Assembly (NCBI RefSeq): GCF_010748935.1
Contig: NZ_CP048796.1
Span: forward strand, 1,925,001-1,989,000
Reading direction: 5' to 3'
From: Providencia vermicola
GTDB taxonomy: Bacteria > Pseudomonadota > Gammaproteobacteria > Enterobacterales > Enterobacteriaceae
Length of the DNA: 64,000 nt
The notes below the pieces were generated by a model. It saw nothing but the letters and a program-made list of their open reading frames with translations, was not told the DNA's origin and made no database searches. The translations under genes were made by a program, and so were the position numbers. Positions 7,017 through 15,329 of the stretch are shown in pieces. How positions within the stretch are numbered: position 1 is the stretch's first letter; the number at the start of each line of letters is the position of its first letter.

Positions 7017-7045
7017 GCCATCAGTTAACCGCTGGTGGCTTTTTC
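7017..7045 (+). terminator. Rho-independent terminator
   Basis: GCCATCAG (7017-7024) pairs with CTGGTGGC (7033-7040), one G-U pair, followed by TTTTTC. It separates the lysis region from the gene at 7062. Confidence 0.7.
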
Positions 7046-7061
7046 ATTTATGGAGACAGTC

Positions 7062-7757
7062 ATGTCAGATAAAAAAGAAATAGCCACCCTATCTATAAAG
7101 ATATCAGTCGATAGCACTGACTTAGATAAGCTGGAAGCACAATTAAAACGTATTGAAGGTCTGATGGTTAGTGCAGGATTGAAGCAGCCAGCAAGTGTCG
7201 GCTTTAGTGCTGATAAGTTCTTTATTGCAAGCGGTCAAGTGCTTATTAATGAAACGTTAGTTACAAGCGGAACAATCACAAGCGCAAAAGTACAAGGCCC
7301 TGCAATAGCAAAAGTACAGTGCCCTGCAATAGATGACGCACTGCGACAAGCAGCGGAAAAAGGCGCAATAGAGGGGACAGAGCAAGCGCTGCTTAAGGTG
7401 ACCACTGGTGTTAATCATAACGATGACCAGTTATCTTCGATGGCTAAGCTCGATGATACAGATCGCGAGATAAAAGAAACCGGTGCCACTGGAATACTAG
7501 ATAGAATAAGAGAAACCCTTCATAGCAGTGGCAACAAAGCAGTTATCGCTGCGCTGGATAAGGTTATTGATATAAATCCACCCGTTAGTCGTGAAGAGTT
7601 TCAAGAGCTTAGGCGGATAGTAGAAAGCGAGCTTAGTCAATTGTATTCTTCGCTTGCGGATATACGCGCTTCAATGATTCGGAGTGAAGCCGCTGCTAAT
7701 AATAGACTTCTGCAAATGCAAAAAGAAATAGACGGAGCCAGATCTATTTGGAGATGA
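7062..7757 (+). CDS. Phage protein with gpJ-like (DUF1983) fibre motif
   Basis: 231 residues from ATG 7062, preceded by TGGAGA; the in-frame ATG at 7035 lies inside the terminator and is unlikely. Residues about 46-80 read FSADKFFIASGQVLIN...SGTITSAKV. This parallels the C-terminal fibre region of gpJ in this same prophage (FAADEFIIFN...VNGQVFIG...DGSITNAKI). The rest is helical and charged, with a C-terminal helix (SREEFQELRRIVESELSQLYSSL). A 24-bp tandem duplication repeats KVQGPAIA as KVQCPAID. A virion or tail-tip role is possible but unproven; it lies just before cos. Confidence 0.6.
   Translation: MSDKKEIATLSIKISVDSTDLDKLEAQLKRIEGLMVSAGLKQPASVGFSADKFFIASGQVLINETLVTSGTITSAKVQGPAIAKVQCPAIDDALRQAAEKGAIEGTEQALLKVTTGVNHNDDQLSSMAKLDDTDREIKETGATGILDRIRETLHSSGNKAVIAALDKVIDINPPVSREEFQELRRIVESELSQLYSSLADIRASMIRSEAAANNRLLQMQKEIDGARSIWR
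7284..7331 (+). repeat. 24-bp imperfect tandem duplication
   Basis: Bases 7284-7307 and 7308-7331 are the same 24-base unit with two adjacent differences (AAGG versus AGTG). It lies in frame in the gpJ-motif gene and duplicates eight residues. Confidence 0.9.
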
Positions 7758-7761
7758 TTAT

Positions 7762-8010
7762 ATGAGCAGAAAGCCATTATTGCAGCGGCTTCATGAATCA
7801 GACCCTGATTTATTTAAGTCGATATCAAAACTTATCCTTCTTCACTTAACAAAGACAGCAATAGTAAATTGCAGTACTGGTAGTGACGGTCAAATAGAGT
7901 GTGCTAGTCGGTTGATTGAGATAGATAAGCAGAGAGCATTAATTAATGCTGATATAGCTGATCAGCAAAAGATTGTTGATGGGCTGATTGCAACCAGAAA
8001 AAAATCTTAA
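7762..8010 (+). CDS. Small phage protein next to cos, unknown
   Basis: 82 residues, charged and mostly helical (SRKPLLQRLHESDPDLF...). The start is 1 base after the previous stop and GGAGAT lies upstream, so it is coupled to the preceding gene. The C-terminal half (RLIEIDKQRALINADIADQQ) looks like a short coiled coil. No family is recognised. It is the last gene before the cos region. Confidence 0.5.
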   Translation: MSRKPLLQRLHESDPDLFKSISKLILLHLTKTAIVNCSTGSDGQIECASRLIEIDKQRALINADIADQQKIVDGLIATRKKS

Positions 8011-8076
8011 CTCATTGAAACTGATTGGCTCTGCAAGAAACTCAAAAGGTACTCCCGAGGGGGTGCCTTCTCCACG

Positions 8077-8088
8077 GGGCGGCGTGCT
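8077..8088 (+). other. cosN, predicted cohesive-end site
   Basis: The sequence ACGGGGCGGCGTGCTCGCGGG (8074-8094) aligns with the lambda cosN core, where the cohesive end is GGGCGGCGACCT. By analogy the 12-base 5' overhang here is GGGCGGCGTGCT (8077-8088), identical in the first eight bases and differing by AC to TG. The following CTCGCGGG is the same as lambda. It lies 184 bases before the terminase small subunit gene, as in lambda. A G-rich hairpin (8049-8067) precedes it. The match is seen directly; cleavage positions are inferred from lambda. Confidence 0.85.
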
Positions 8089-8168
8089 CGCGGGAAACGG
8101 CTCATTTTCAAATTTTCATGCTGTCAGCAGCAGGTGCGCTAACCGGTTGATTTAATTTGCTAATATCA

Positions 8169-8211
8169 ATATTGAGGTGACAGTTTTCAAAATGAGCTGT
8201 CACCTCAATAT
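8169..8211. repeat. Large inverted repeat, candidate cosB terminase-binding sites
   Basis: Perfect 15-bp arms, ATATTGAGGTGACAG (8169-8183) and its complement (8197-8211), flank a 13-base loop. A related GAGGTG element recurs just before the terS start (8261-8266), and CAGTTTTCACCTGACAG lies between. In lambda, the region between cosN and Nu1 holds repeated sites bound by the small terminase and an IHF site, so these repeats are the natural candidates for cosB. Confidence 0.5.
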
Positions 8212-8271
8212 GTTATATCTATCTGATAATAAATAAAAATATCAGTTTTCACCTGACAGAGTGAGGTGTCA

Positions 8272-8775
8272 ATGTCCAACATCAGCAATCTGGGGGACGC
8301 CTACAACTGGAGCGTGGCTAAGATTGCTGAAGCATTCGGCTTAAATCGCGGTACAGTTAAAAAGCGATTGCTCGATGCAAATACTCCCATTGCAAATACC
8401 GTTCGGGGAAATCCCGTTTATGCTTTACGGGATATTGGCCCGATACTTTTTGGTGCCGACCCTGACGCGAATAAGAATAGCTTTCAAGACCCATCACAAA
8501 TGCTGCCGAAAGATCGTAAAGACTGGTTCCAGTCTGAAAACGAACGGATAAAGCTCGAAACCACACTTAAACAACTGGTGCCGGTGGCTGATGTGCATTT
8601 GGAGATGGCGGTATTGGTAAAAGCAATTACCCAAGTGTTAGATACATGGCCAGACAAATTGGAGCGCGATAAAGGCTGGAACGCCGAGCAACTAACAGAA
8701 GCACAAATTATTGTTGATGAGTTGCGTGATATTTTGGCCAGCAAGGTTTTGGATGCGGAGGATCCTGAAGAATGA
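8272..8775 (+). CDS. Terminase small subunit (Nu1-like, DUF1441)
   Basis: 167 residues from ATG 8272; GAGG sits 6 bases before it, and a GTG two codons earlier is less likely. Residues about 14-35 (WSVAKIAEAFGLNRGTVKKRLL) form a winged-helix DNA-recognition segment, typical of small terminases that read cos. The C-terminal half is helical for oligomerisation and contact with the large subunit. The family resembles DUF1441 of enterobacterial lambdoid phages. It overlaps terL by ATGA. Confidence 0.85.
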   Translation: MSNISNLGDAYNWSVAKIAEAFGLNRGTVKKRLLDANTPIANTVRGNPVYALRDIGPILFGADPDANKNSFQDPSQMLPKDRKDWFQSENERIKLETTLKQLVPVADVHLEMAVLVKAITQVLDTWPDKLERDKGWNAEQLTEAQIIVDELRDILASKVLDAEDPEE

Positions 8776-10886
8776 CAGTGCGTTATGCCTCTGCATCCGG
8801 CGTGAGAAAAGATGTTGCCGCGTTACTAAAAGCTCCGCGCAGAATGCCTATTGCAAAGGCGGTTAAGAAATACATGCGAGTGCCCATGGGGGAGGGGTCT
8901 TCCATTCCGTGGGATGACTCGTTAACACCCTACATCATTGAACCAATGAATTGCTTGGCAGATCGTCGATATGATTCCGTGATATTTGTCGGACCCGCAC
9001 GAACAGGTAAATCGCTCGGGCTTGTTGATGGTTGGATTGTCTACGTTATTGTTTGTGATCCCGCTGATTTTTTACTTGTCCAAGTTTCCGAAGAAAAGGC
9101 GAGGGAACACTCCAAAAAGCGCCTAGATAGGACATTCAGGTCAAGTAGGGAAGTGGCTAAGCGATTAAGCCCGCACCGTAATGATAATAACGTCCATGAT
9201 AAAACATTTAAGGCGGGCAATTATTTAAAAATTGGCTGGCCTTCGGTAAATGTACTTTCATCATCAGATTATAAATTCGTCGCAATTACTGATTATGACC
9301 GCATTACAGAGGATGTTGATAACGAAGGTGATGTTTATACGCTAGGTTCAAAACGGACAACCACTTTTATGTCAGCTGGGAAAACGCTGGCAGAAAGCTC
9401 CCCCGGTCGAGAAATTACAGACAGCAAATGGCGAGCCAAAACACCGCATGAGGCCCCACCAACAACCGGTATTTTGTCACTTTATAATCGCGGTGATCGT
9501 CGTCGCTGGTATTGGCCTTGTCCACATTGCTCTGAATATTTTCTACCCATTCGTGAAAATATGGTGGGCTTCTCCGAAGGCGATGACCCAACAAAAGGGA
9601 GTAAAGCGGCGCGTTTACAATGTCCTCATTGCATGGGGATCATTGAGCCAGAGCAAAAGCGGGAACTTAATAATAAAGGGATTTGGCTTAGAGAGGGGCA
9701 ATCCATTGATAGTCAGGGCACCATTACTGGCGAGCCAAGAGAATCACGAATTGCTTCTTTTTGGATGGAAGGCCCCGCAGCGGCTTATCAAACATGGGAA
9801 AAGTTAGTTTATAACTTACTCAATGCTGAGCAAGAGTATGAAAAAACAGGCAGTGAAGAAACGTTAAAATCAGTCATTAATACGGACTGGGGGCAAGCCT
9901 ATTTACCGAAAATTAGCCAAGAGCAACGAAGTGGTGATGATCTCAAATTGCGCGCCGAGTATTGGGATTATGGCGTAGTGCCTGATGGTGTGCGCTTTCT
10001 CGTGGCAACCGTTGACGTGCAAGGTGGCAAGAAGCGTCGATTTGTTGTTCAAGTGATTGGCTATGGCGCAAGAGGAGAGCGCTGGATAATAGACCGTTTC
10101 GATATTACGCGTTCCTTGCGCTTTAATGATGATGGTGAAGCTCAAAAAATTGACCCGTCATCATACGCGGAAGATTGGAAAGTATTGATTACTGACGTTC
10201 TCGATAAAACCTACCCACTTCAAGATGGTAACGAAATTGAAATGGGCATTCATAGCATGGCGATAGACACCGGCGGTGAAGAGGGGGTGACCGATAACGC
10301 TTATCAATTTTGGCGTAAATGCAAAAAAGAGGGGCTTGCTCGTCGTGTATATCTCTTTAAAGGTGATGGTAAAGCTAAAAGCAAGCTAATCACTAAATCT
10401 TACCCCGATAACACGGAACGCTCCGATCGTCGCGCCAAAGCGCGTGGTGATGTCCCTATTTATTTATTGCAAACCAATGAATTAAAAGATCGTATTTCTT
10501 CGCATTTAGGGCGGCAGACGGTAGGTAATAACTATATTCATTTTCCGGACTGGCTTGATGATTCTTTCTACGATGAGTTGACGTACGAGGAGCGCGACAG
10601 CAATGGGAAATGGGCTAAGCCGGGCAAGGGAGCTAACGAGGCTTTTGACTTAATGGTTTATGCGCATGCGTTAGTTATTTTACTTGGATATGAAAAAATC
10701 AAGTGGGAAAATCCGCCAAAATGGGCGCAATTGCCTGACATAAATCGCGATAATCCGTTAATGGCACCGAAATCAACAGTCATTGCACCACCATCTATTC
10801 AAACTTCACCCGAAAAAACAGATTCTACGCCAGTCTCTAGCTCGGCATGGGTACCTGTTTCTGAAACGTCAGGAGGCTGGGTATGA
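8772..10886 (+). CDS. Terminase large subunit (gpA family)
   Basis: 704 residues, close to lambda gpA (641) but with a longer C-terminus. The N-terminal ATPase has Walker A GPARTGKS at residues 74-81. A zinc-ribbon-like pair, CPHCSEYF and CPHC, lies at about 249 and 282. The C-terminal nuclease half includes TVDVQGG (about 414-420) and AIDTGGEEG (about 498-506), typical acidic strands of the family. The enzyme cuts concatemers at cos and pumps DNA into proheads. It overlaps both neighbours by four bases. Confidence 0.95.
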   Translation: MTVRYASASGVRKDVAALLKAPRRMPIAKAVKKYMRVPMGEGSSIPWDDSLTPYIIEPMNCLADRRYDSVIFVGPARTGKSLGLVDGWIVYVIVCDPADFLLVQVSEEKAREHSKKRLDRTFRSSREVAKRLSPHRNDNNVHDKTFKAGNYLKIGWPSVNVLSSSDYKFVAITDYDRITEDVDNEGDVYTLGSKRTTTFMSAGKTLAESSPGREITDSKWRAKTPHEAPPTTGILSLYNRGDRRRWYWPCPHCSEYFLPIRENMVGFSEGDDPTKGSKAARLQCPHCMGIIEPEQKRELNNKGIWLREGQSIDSQGTITGEPRESRIASFWMEGPAAAYQTWEKLVYNLLNAEQEYEKTGSEETLKSVINTDWGQAYLPKISQEQRSGDDLKLRAEYWDYGVVPDGVRFLVATVDVQGGKKRRFVVQVIGYGARGERWIIDRFDITRSLRFNDDGEAQKIDPSSYAEDWKVLITDVLDKTYPLQDGNEIEMGIHSMAIDTGGEEGVTDNAYQFWRKCKKEGLARRVYLFKGDGKAKSKLITKSYPDNTERSDRRAKARGDVPIYLLQTNELKDRISSHLGRQTVGNNYIHFPDWLDDSFYDELTYEERDSNGKWAKPGKGANEAFDLMVYAHALVILLGYEKIKWENPPKWAQLPDINRDNPLMAPKSTVIAPPSIQTSPEKTDSTPVSSSAWVPVSETSGGWV

Positions 10887-11098
10887 CCCGCGAGCAAATT
10901 AAACAAATGTTAGATAAGTACTTTGAGGCTGAAATGGGAGTGCTAGAGGGGAAAAGCATTAGTCTCAACGGGCAATCAATGACCATGGAGAACCTCAGTG
11001 AGATTATCAAGGGGCGAGAGTATTGGGAGCGGCGATATTTACAAAGTAGTGCGGCGAGTCGCAGATCGCCCGGCTATAAGTTAGCGAGGTTTCAATGA
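10883..11098 (+). CDS. Head-tail joining protein gpW-like
   Basis: 71 residues, similar in size and position to lambda gpW (68), which enters the portal vertex after packaging and is needed for gpFII and tail attachment. The sequence is a short alpha-rich domain (MTREQIKQMLDKYFEAEMG...) with a central GREYWERRY motif common in this family. It overlaps terL (ATGA) and the portal gene (ATGA). Confidence 0.82.
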   Translation: MTREQIKQMLDKYFEAEMGVLEGKSISLNGQSMTMENLSEIIKGREYWERRYLQSSAASRRSPGYKLARFQ

Positions 11099-12600
11099 AT
11101 TTTCTTGACAAGGCGATATCCGTCGTCTCTCCGGGATGGGCGAGAAATCGGCTACGCTCTCGGGCGCAAATTCTAGCGTATGAAGCCGCAATGCCCTCTC
11201 GATTACATAAGGCGCGGCGAGAAAACCGCAATGCCAACCAGTTAACACAAATCGCGGGTCAATCGCTTCGGGAGCAAGCGCGTTGGCTCGATAATAATCA
11301 TGATTTGGTGATTGGCATTCTCGACAAAATGGAAGAGCGCATTGTTGGCGGCAAGGGGATCATTGTAGAGCCTCAGCCGCTTTCGAAAACGGGGCAAATT
11401 CACGATGCGCTAGCAGGGCAAATTAGGGCTGCATGGTCTGAATGGTCGATAAAGCCAGACGTCACTGGGCAATATACGCGCCCGATGCTGGAGAGAATGC
11501 TAGTCAGAACATGGTTGCGAGATGGGGAGGTTTTTGCGCAGGTCGTTAAAGGCAATCAAAAAGGGCTTAATAAACAAGCGAGTATTCCTTTTTGGCTTGA
11601 GGGGTTGGAGCCTGACTTTGTGCCGATACACCTTGATAACCCAAGCAAGGGGATCCGGCAGGGTATTGAGCTTAATGAGTGGGGGCGACCCAAATCTTAT
11701 CTAGTGTATAAAAACTTACTCACTGCCGGTCAGCAAATGGGAGATTTAAAATCTATCCAAGCAGAAAACATGCTTCACCTTAAATATGTGCGTCGCTTGC
11801 ATCAGTTGCGTGGAAATAGTTTGTTTTCTGGCATTTTAATGCGTTTAAGTTCACTGAAAGATTATGAAGATGCCGAACTGACCGCCGCCCGTATTGCTGC
11901 CTCTTTGGGAATGTACATTAAAAAAGGGGATGCAGGCACCTACGATACAGACGAAGAATATGGTGACCGGCACATTGATATTGCTCCGGGGATTATCTAC
12001 GACGGGTTAAGGCCGGGCGAAGAGGTCGGCATGATCAAATCAGACCGACCCAATCAAAACTTAGAAAATTTCCGAAACGGGCAATTGAGAGCAGTGGCGG
12101 CAGGGAGCCGAGGAAGTTATTCCAGTATCGCACGTGACTATAACGGCACTTACAGCGCCCAGCGGCAAGAGCTGGTGGAGTCATTTGAAGGATATTACAT
12201 CCTGCAAGATACCTTTTGCGGTTCAATGAGTCGGCCTATTTACCGTCAATGGCTACAAATGGCCATCTCTTCGGGTGTGATTGTTGTTCCTCCGGATGTT
12301 GAGTTGGCATCACTCTATAACGCGACGTATAGCGGTCCTGTCATGCCATGGATTGATCCATTGAAAGAGTCAAATGCGTGGAAGGCGCAAATTCGCGGGG
12401 GTGCAGCATCTGAAAGTGATTGGGTTCGCGCGCGAGGCGGCAATCCAGCGGAAGTTAAACGCCGCCGTAAAGCGGAAATTGATGAAAATGAGCGACTTGG
12501 GCTAGTTTTTGATACTGATCCAGCGCATGACAAAGGTAGTGACAATGCGAAAGAAGAACGAACACCTCGTACCGCCGAAAAACAGTACGAAGATGAGTAA
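11095..12600 (+). CDS. Phage portal protein (gpB, lambda family)
   Basis: 501 residues. The opening (WARNRLRSRAQILAYEAAMPSRL) and central LHLKYVRRLHQLRGNS..., then AARIAASLGMYIKKG, match the lambda-type portal family. The dodecameric portal is the DNA gateway and the docking point for terminase and gpW. The charged tail (KRRRKAEIDENERLG...) overlaps the start of the protease-capsid gene. Length is near lambda gpB (533). Confidence 0.95.
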   Translation: MNFLDKAISVVSPGWARNRLRSRAQILAYEAAMPSRLHKARRENRNANQLTQIAGQSLREQARWLDNNHDLVIGILDKMEERIVGGKGIIVEPQPLSKTGQIHDALAGQIRAAWSEWSIKPDVTGQYTRPMLERMLVRTWLRDGEVFAQVVKGNQKGLNKQASIPFWLEGLEPDFVPIHLDNPSKGIRQGIELNEWGRPKSYLVYKNLLTAGQQMGDLKSIQAENMLHLKYVRRLHQLRGNSLFSGILMRLSSLKDYEDAELTAARIAASLGMYIKKGDAGTYDTDEEYGDRHIDIAPGIIYDGLRPGEEVGMIKSDRPNQNLENFRNGQLRAVAAGSRGSYSSIARDYNGTYSAQRQELVESFEGYYILQDTFCGSMSRPIYRQWLQMAISSGVIVVPPDVELASLYNATYSGPVMPWIDPLKESNAWKAQIRGGAASESDWVRARGGNPAEVKRRRKAEIDENERLGLVFDTDPAHDKGSDNAKEERTPRTAEKQYEDE

Positions 12601-14587
12601 GCCGTTAGCGTCAGCACCGGACAAAAGTTGGTTTCAAATGAAAGCAACCAGCGAGACTTCGGCTGATATTTATATTTATGACGAAATTGGCGGGTGGGGG
12701 ATCAGTGCTCGGCGATTTACCGAAGACTTAATTTCTCTTGGCAACATTAACCACATCAACCTGCATATACATTCGCCCGGTGGTGAGGTGTTTGAGGGTA
12801 TCGCGATTTACAATCAACTCAAAAACCACAACGCCACTATTACGGTGTATATCGATGGGTTAGCCGCATCAATGGCATCGGTCATTGCCATGGTGGGCAC
12901 TGAAATCATTATGCCAACCAACGCCATGATGATGATCCATAAACCATGGGGCGTTTCGTGGGGGGATGCGAATGATATGCGTGATTACGCCGACCTGCTC
13001 GATAAAGTGGAAAACGTCTTAATTCCCGCCTACATGGAAAAAACAGGGAAAACGAAAGAAGAAATTGAAGCCATGCTCGGCGAGGAGACGTGGTTGACGG
13101 CAGAAGAGTGCGTGGAGCACGGTTTTGCTAATACTGTGATTGAGCCAGTCAAAGCTATGGCCAGTCTTTCATCCAAACGCATTGAGGAATTTAAATCCAT
13201 GCCAAATCCATTAAAAAACAGCCTAACAAAACCAAAAAACACCATTGCGCCCGTTAATGATCCAGCACCGCAACCACAAAACTCAACCAATACACCGCAA
13301 CCGAACACTGCCGATATTCAAGCTCAAGCGCGACAGGCTGAGCAGGCTCGCATGAACGGGATTAAGGACTTGTTTGCGATGTTTGGCGGTAAGCATGATG
13401 ACATGATGATGGAGTGCGCGCTTGATGTGAACTGCTCAATTGAGGATGCTAGAAATAAATTACTCAATAAATTAGCGCAGGAAGCAACACCAACGAACAC
13501 CGTCGATTACGGTGCTCATATTTATGCCAATAACGGAAATATTGTGGGTGACAGCGTTCGCGCATCGCTGATGACCCGAGCTGGCTATGACGAAGCGCAA
13601 GCAGACAACCCTTATAACTGCATGACACTGCGTGAATTAGCGCGTATGTCACTGTCCGATCGCGGTGTAGGAGTTGCAAGTTACAACCCAATGCAAATGA
13701 TCGCAATGGCCTTTACACATACGACTTCTGATTTCGGTAATATTTTGCTGGATGTCGCCAATAAATCCATTCTACAGGGCTGGAATGAGGCGGAAGAAAC
13801 CTTTGATCTATGGACGAAGAAAGGGCAGCTCAGTGATTTTAAAGTCGCGCATCGAGTGGGGATGGGCGGTTTTAATTCACTTCGTACGGTTCGTGAGGGG
13901 GCAGAGTATAAATATGTCACCACGAGTGACAAAAAAGAGACGATTGCACTTGCCACCTACGGGGAGCTTTTTAGCATTTCACGCCAGGCGATTATCAATG
14001 ATGACATGTCAATGTTAACCGATGTTCCAATGAAGCTAGGTCGCGCGGCGAAAGCGACCATTGGCGATTTGGTTTACGTTATTCTGACCAAAAATGAAAA
14101 AATGCAATCTGACAGTAAGCCTCTCTTTAGTGCAGATCATAACAACAGCATCAAAGGCGGCATGGACGTCGCTACCATTGGTAACGGCAGAACGGCCATG
14201 CGCAAGCAAAAAGAAGGTTCCCGTACGTTAAATATTCGCCCTGCTTTTATGCTCGTACCAACCGCGCTAGAAATCGCCGCCACTCAGGTTGTTGGCTCAG
14301 GCAGTGTAAAAGGAGCGGATGTGAACGCGAATATCATCAATCCTATCCGCAATATTGCGGAGATTATCACCGAGCCGCGTTTAGATGATCAGAGTGATAC
14401 CACGTGGTACATGGCCTCGGCAAAAGGTACGGACACCATTGAAGTGGCGTATTTGAATGGTGTTGATACACCTTATATTGACCAGCAAGAAGGCTTTACT
14501 TCTGACGGTGTTACCACGAAAGTGCGTATTGATGCCGGTGTTGCACCGGTTGATTACCGTGGTTTGCTTCGCGTTGAAGCGGAGTAA
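12545..14587 (+). CDS. ClpP-like prohead protease fused to major capsid protein
   Basis: About 680 residues from ATG 12545 (AAAGG 8 bases upstream). ATG 12593 is an alternative, and an upstream frame reaches 12509. Residues about 25-200 are a ClpP-fold protease: catalytic serine in DGLAASMAS (about residue 109) and histidine in MMMIHKPWG (about 132). A proline- and glutamine-rich linker and scaffold-like helix (about 220-310) follow. The remainder, from about residue 330, is an HK97-fold major capsid protein. Lambda uses separate C, Nu3 and E genes; single-chain protease/scaffold/capsid fusions are known in related phages. The protease should free the capsid subunit by self-processing after prohead assembly. 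Confidence 0.92.
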   Translation: MRKKNEHLVPPKNSTKMSKPLASAPDKSWFQMKATSETSADIYIYDEIGGWGISARRFTEDLISLGNINHINLHIHSPGGEVFEGIAIYNQLKNHNATITVYIDGLAASMASVIAMVGTEIIMPTNAMMMIHKPWGVSWGDANDMRDYADLLDKVENVLIPAYMEKTGKTKEEIEAMLGEETWLTAEECVEHGFANTVIEPVKAMASLSSKRIEEFKSMPNPLKNSLTKPKNTIAPVNDPAPQPQNSTNTPQPNTADIQAQARQAEQARMNGIKDLFAMFGGKHDDMMMECALDVNCSIEDARNKLLNKLAQEATPTNTVDYGAHIYANNGNIVGDSVRASLMTRAGYDEAQADNPYNCMTLRELARMSLSDRGVGVASYNPMQMIAMAFTHTTSDFGNILLDVANKSILQGWNEAEETFDLWTKKGQLSDFKVAHRVGMGGFNSLRTVREGAEYKYVTTSDKKETIALATYGELFSISRQAIINDDMSMLTDVPMKLGRAAKATIGDLVYVILTKNEKMQSDSKPLFSADHNNSIKGGMDVATIGNGRTAMRKQKEGSRTLNIRPAFMLVPTALEIAATQVVGSGSVKGADVNANIINPIRNIAEIITEPRLDDQSDTTWYMASAKGTDTIEVAYLNGVDTPYIDQQEGFTSDGVTTKVRIDAGVAPVDYRGLLRVEAE

Positions 14588-14610
14588 TTTGGGATAAACA
14601 AACTCATCTC

Positions 14611-14629
14611 GCCCTAACGGGCTTTTTTT
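14611..14629 (+). terminator. Rho-independent terminator after capsid gene
   Basis: Short stem GCCC / GGGC with a TAAC loop and seven T residues. Attenuators after capsid genes help set the ratio of capsid to downstream proteins; Q-modified polymerase would largely pass it. Confidence 0.65.
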
Positions 14630-14669
14630 ATATCTAAAATCCGGCTTTTCGGAGCCGGAAGGAGAAGTT

Positions 14670-15020
14670 ATGGCTAAGAATTATCAACAACAAGGCTTAA
14701 CGGTTGAGATTAAAAATACCGGTACAACCGCCATTCTCAGTGGCGATCTAGTGATGGTGGGCGCGTTAGCTTGCGTTGCTGCAACGAATATTGATGCAGG
14801 TGGAACCGGTGATGGTTTTGCTGAAGGTGTTTTTTTGCTGAAGAAAAAAACGGGCGTTGCTTTAACAGCGGGTCAGGCCGTGACCGCCGATAAAGGCATT
14901 GTGGCTGATAAAGGGGGCGTTCCAGTGGGTGTTACGTGGGAAGCCGCAGAAGCTAGCGCAGAATTGGTGCCGGTTAAGCTCAATGTTTTCCCTGCGACCG
15001 CAGCAGCGGCGGGCGGCTAA
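14670..15020 (+). CDS. Capsid decoration/cement protein (DUF2190)
   Basis: 116 residues, beta-rich and glycine/alanine-rich (VEIKNTGTTAILSGDLVMVG... ALTAGQAVTADKG). This is the DUF2190 family found beside HK97-fold capsid genes, thought to stabilise the capsid surface in place of lambda gpD. A strong AAGGAG ribosome site is preceded by a small hairpin (CCGGCT/AGCCGG, 14641-14658), in line with high expression. Confidence 0.82.
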   Translation: MAKNYQQQGLTVEIKNTGTTAILSGDLVMVGALACVAATNIDAGGTGDGFAEGVFLLKKKTGVALTAGQAVTADKGIVADKGGVPVGVTWEAAEASAELVPVKLNVFPATAAAAGG

Positions 15021-15023
15021 TCG

Positions 15024-15329
15024 ATGGGGGCGTTTGAGCGCTTAATGGATCGTGTGGATGCAACAACAGCAAAGCGATTCGGAAAATCCATCATCATTAA
15101 TGAAAAAGCCTATGTGGGTGTGGAATCTCATTTTTTGCCTGAAATGGGGCCAATTAACGGTGATGGCATCTCCTACGTAGTGTTTTCTGAGGAATACAAG
15201 CCAAGGCCAAGAGACATTGTTGTTGCGGATGATCTTACCTATACCGTGACCCGATATCAGCGATTTAACGGGAAATGGTTAATTTTTGTTGAGAATGCCG
15301 ATGATGAAGGGAGCACAAGAGGCGATTAG
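15024..15329 (+). CDS. Head-tail attachment protein (gpFII-like)
   Basis: 101 residues, predicted small beta barrel (KSIIINEKAYVGVESHFLPEMGP...PRPRDIVVADDLTYTVTRYQRFNGKW). Size and position match the phage attachment family that includes lambda gpFII, which completes the head so that a tail can join. The gene starts 3 bases after the decoration gene and overlaps gpZ. Confidence 0.78.
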   Translation: MGAFERLMDRVDATTAKRFGKSIIINEKAYVGVESHFLPEMGPINGDGISYVVFSEEYKPRPRDIVVADDLTYTVTRYQRFNGKWLIFVENADDEGSTRGD

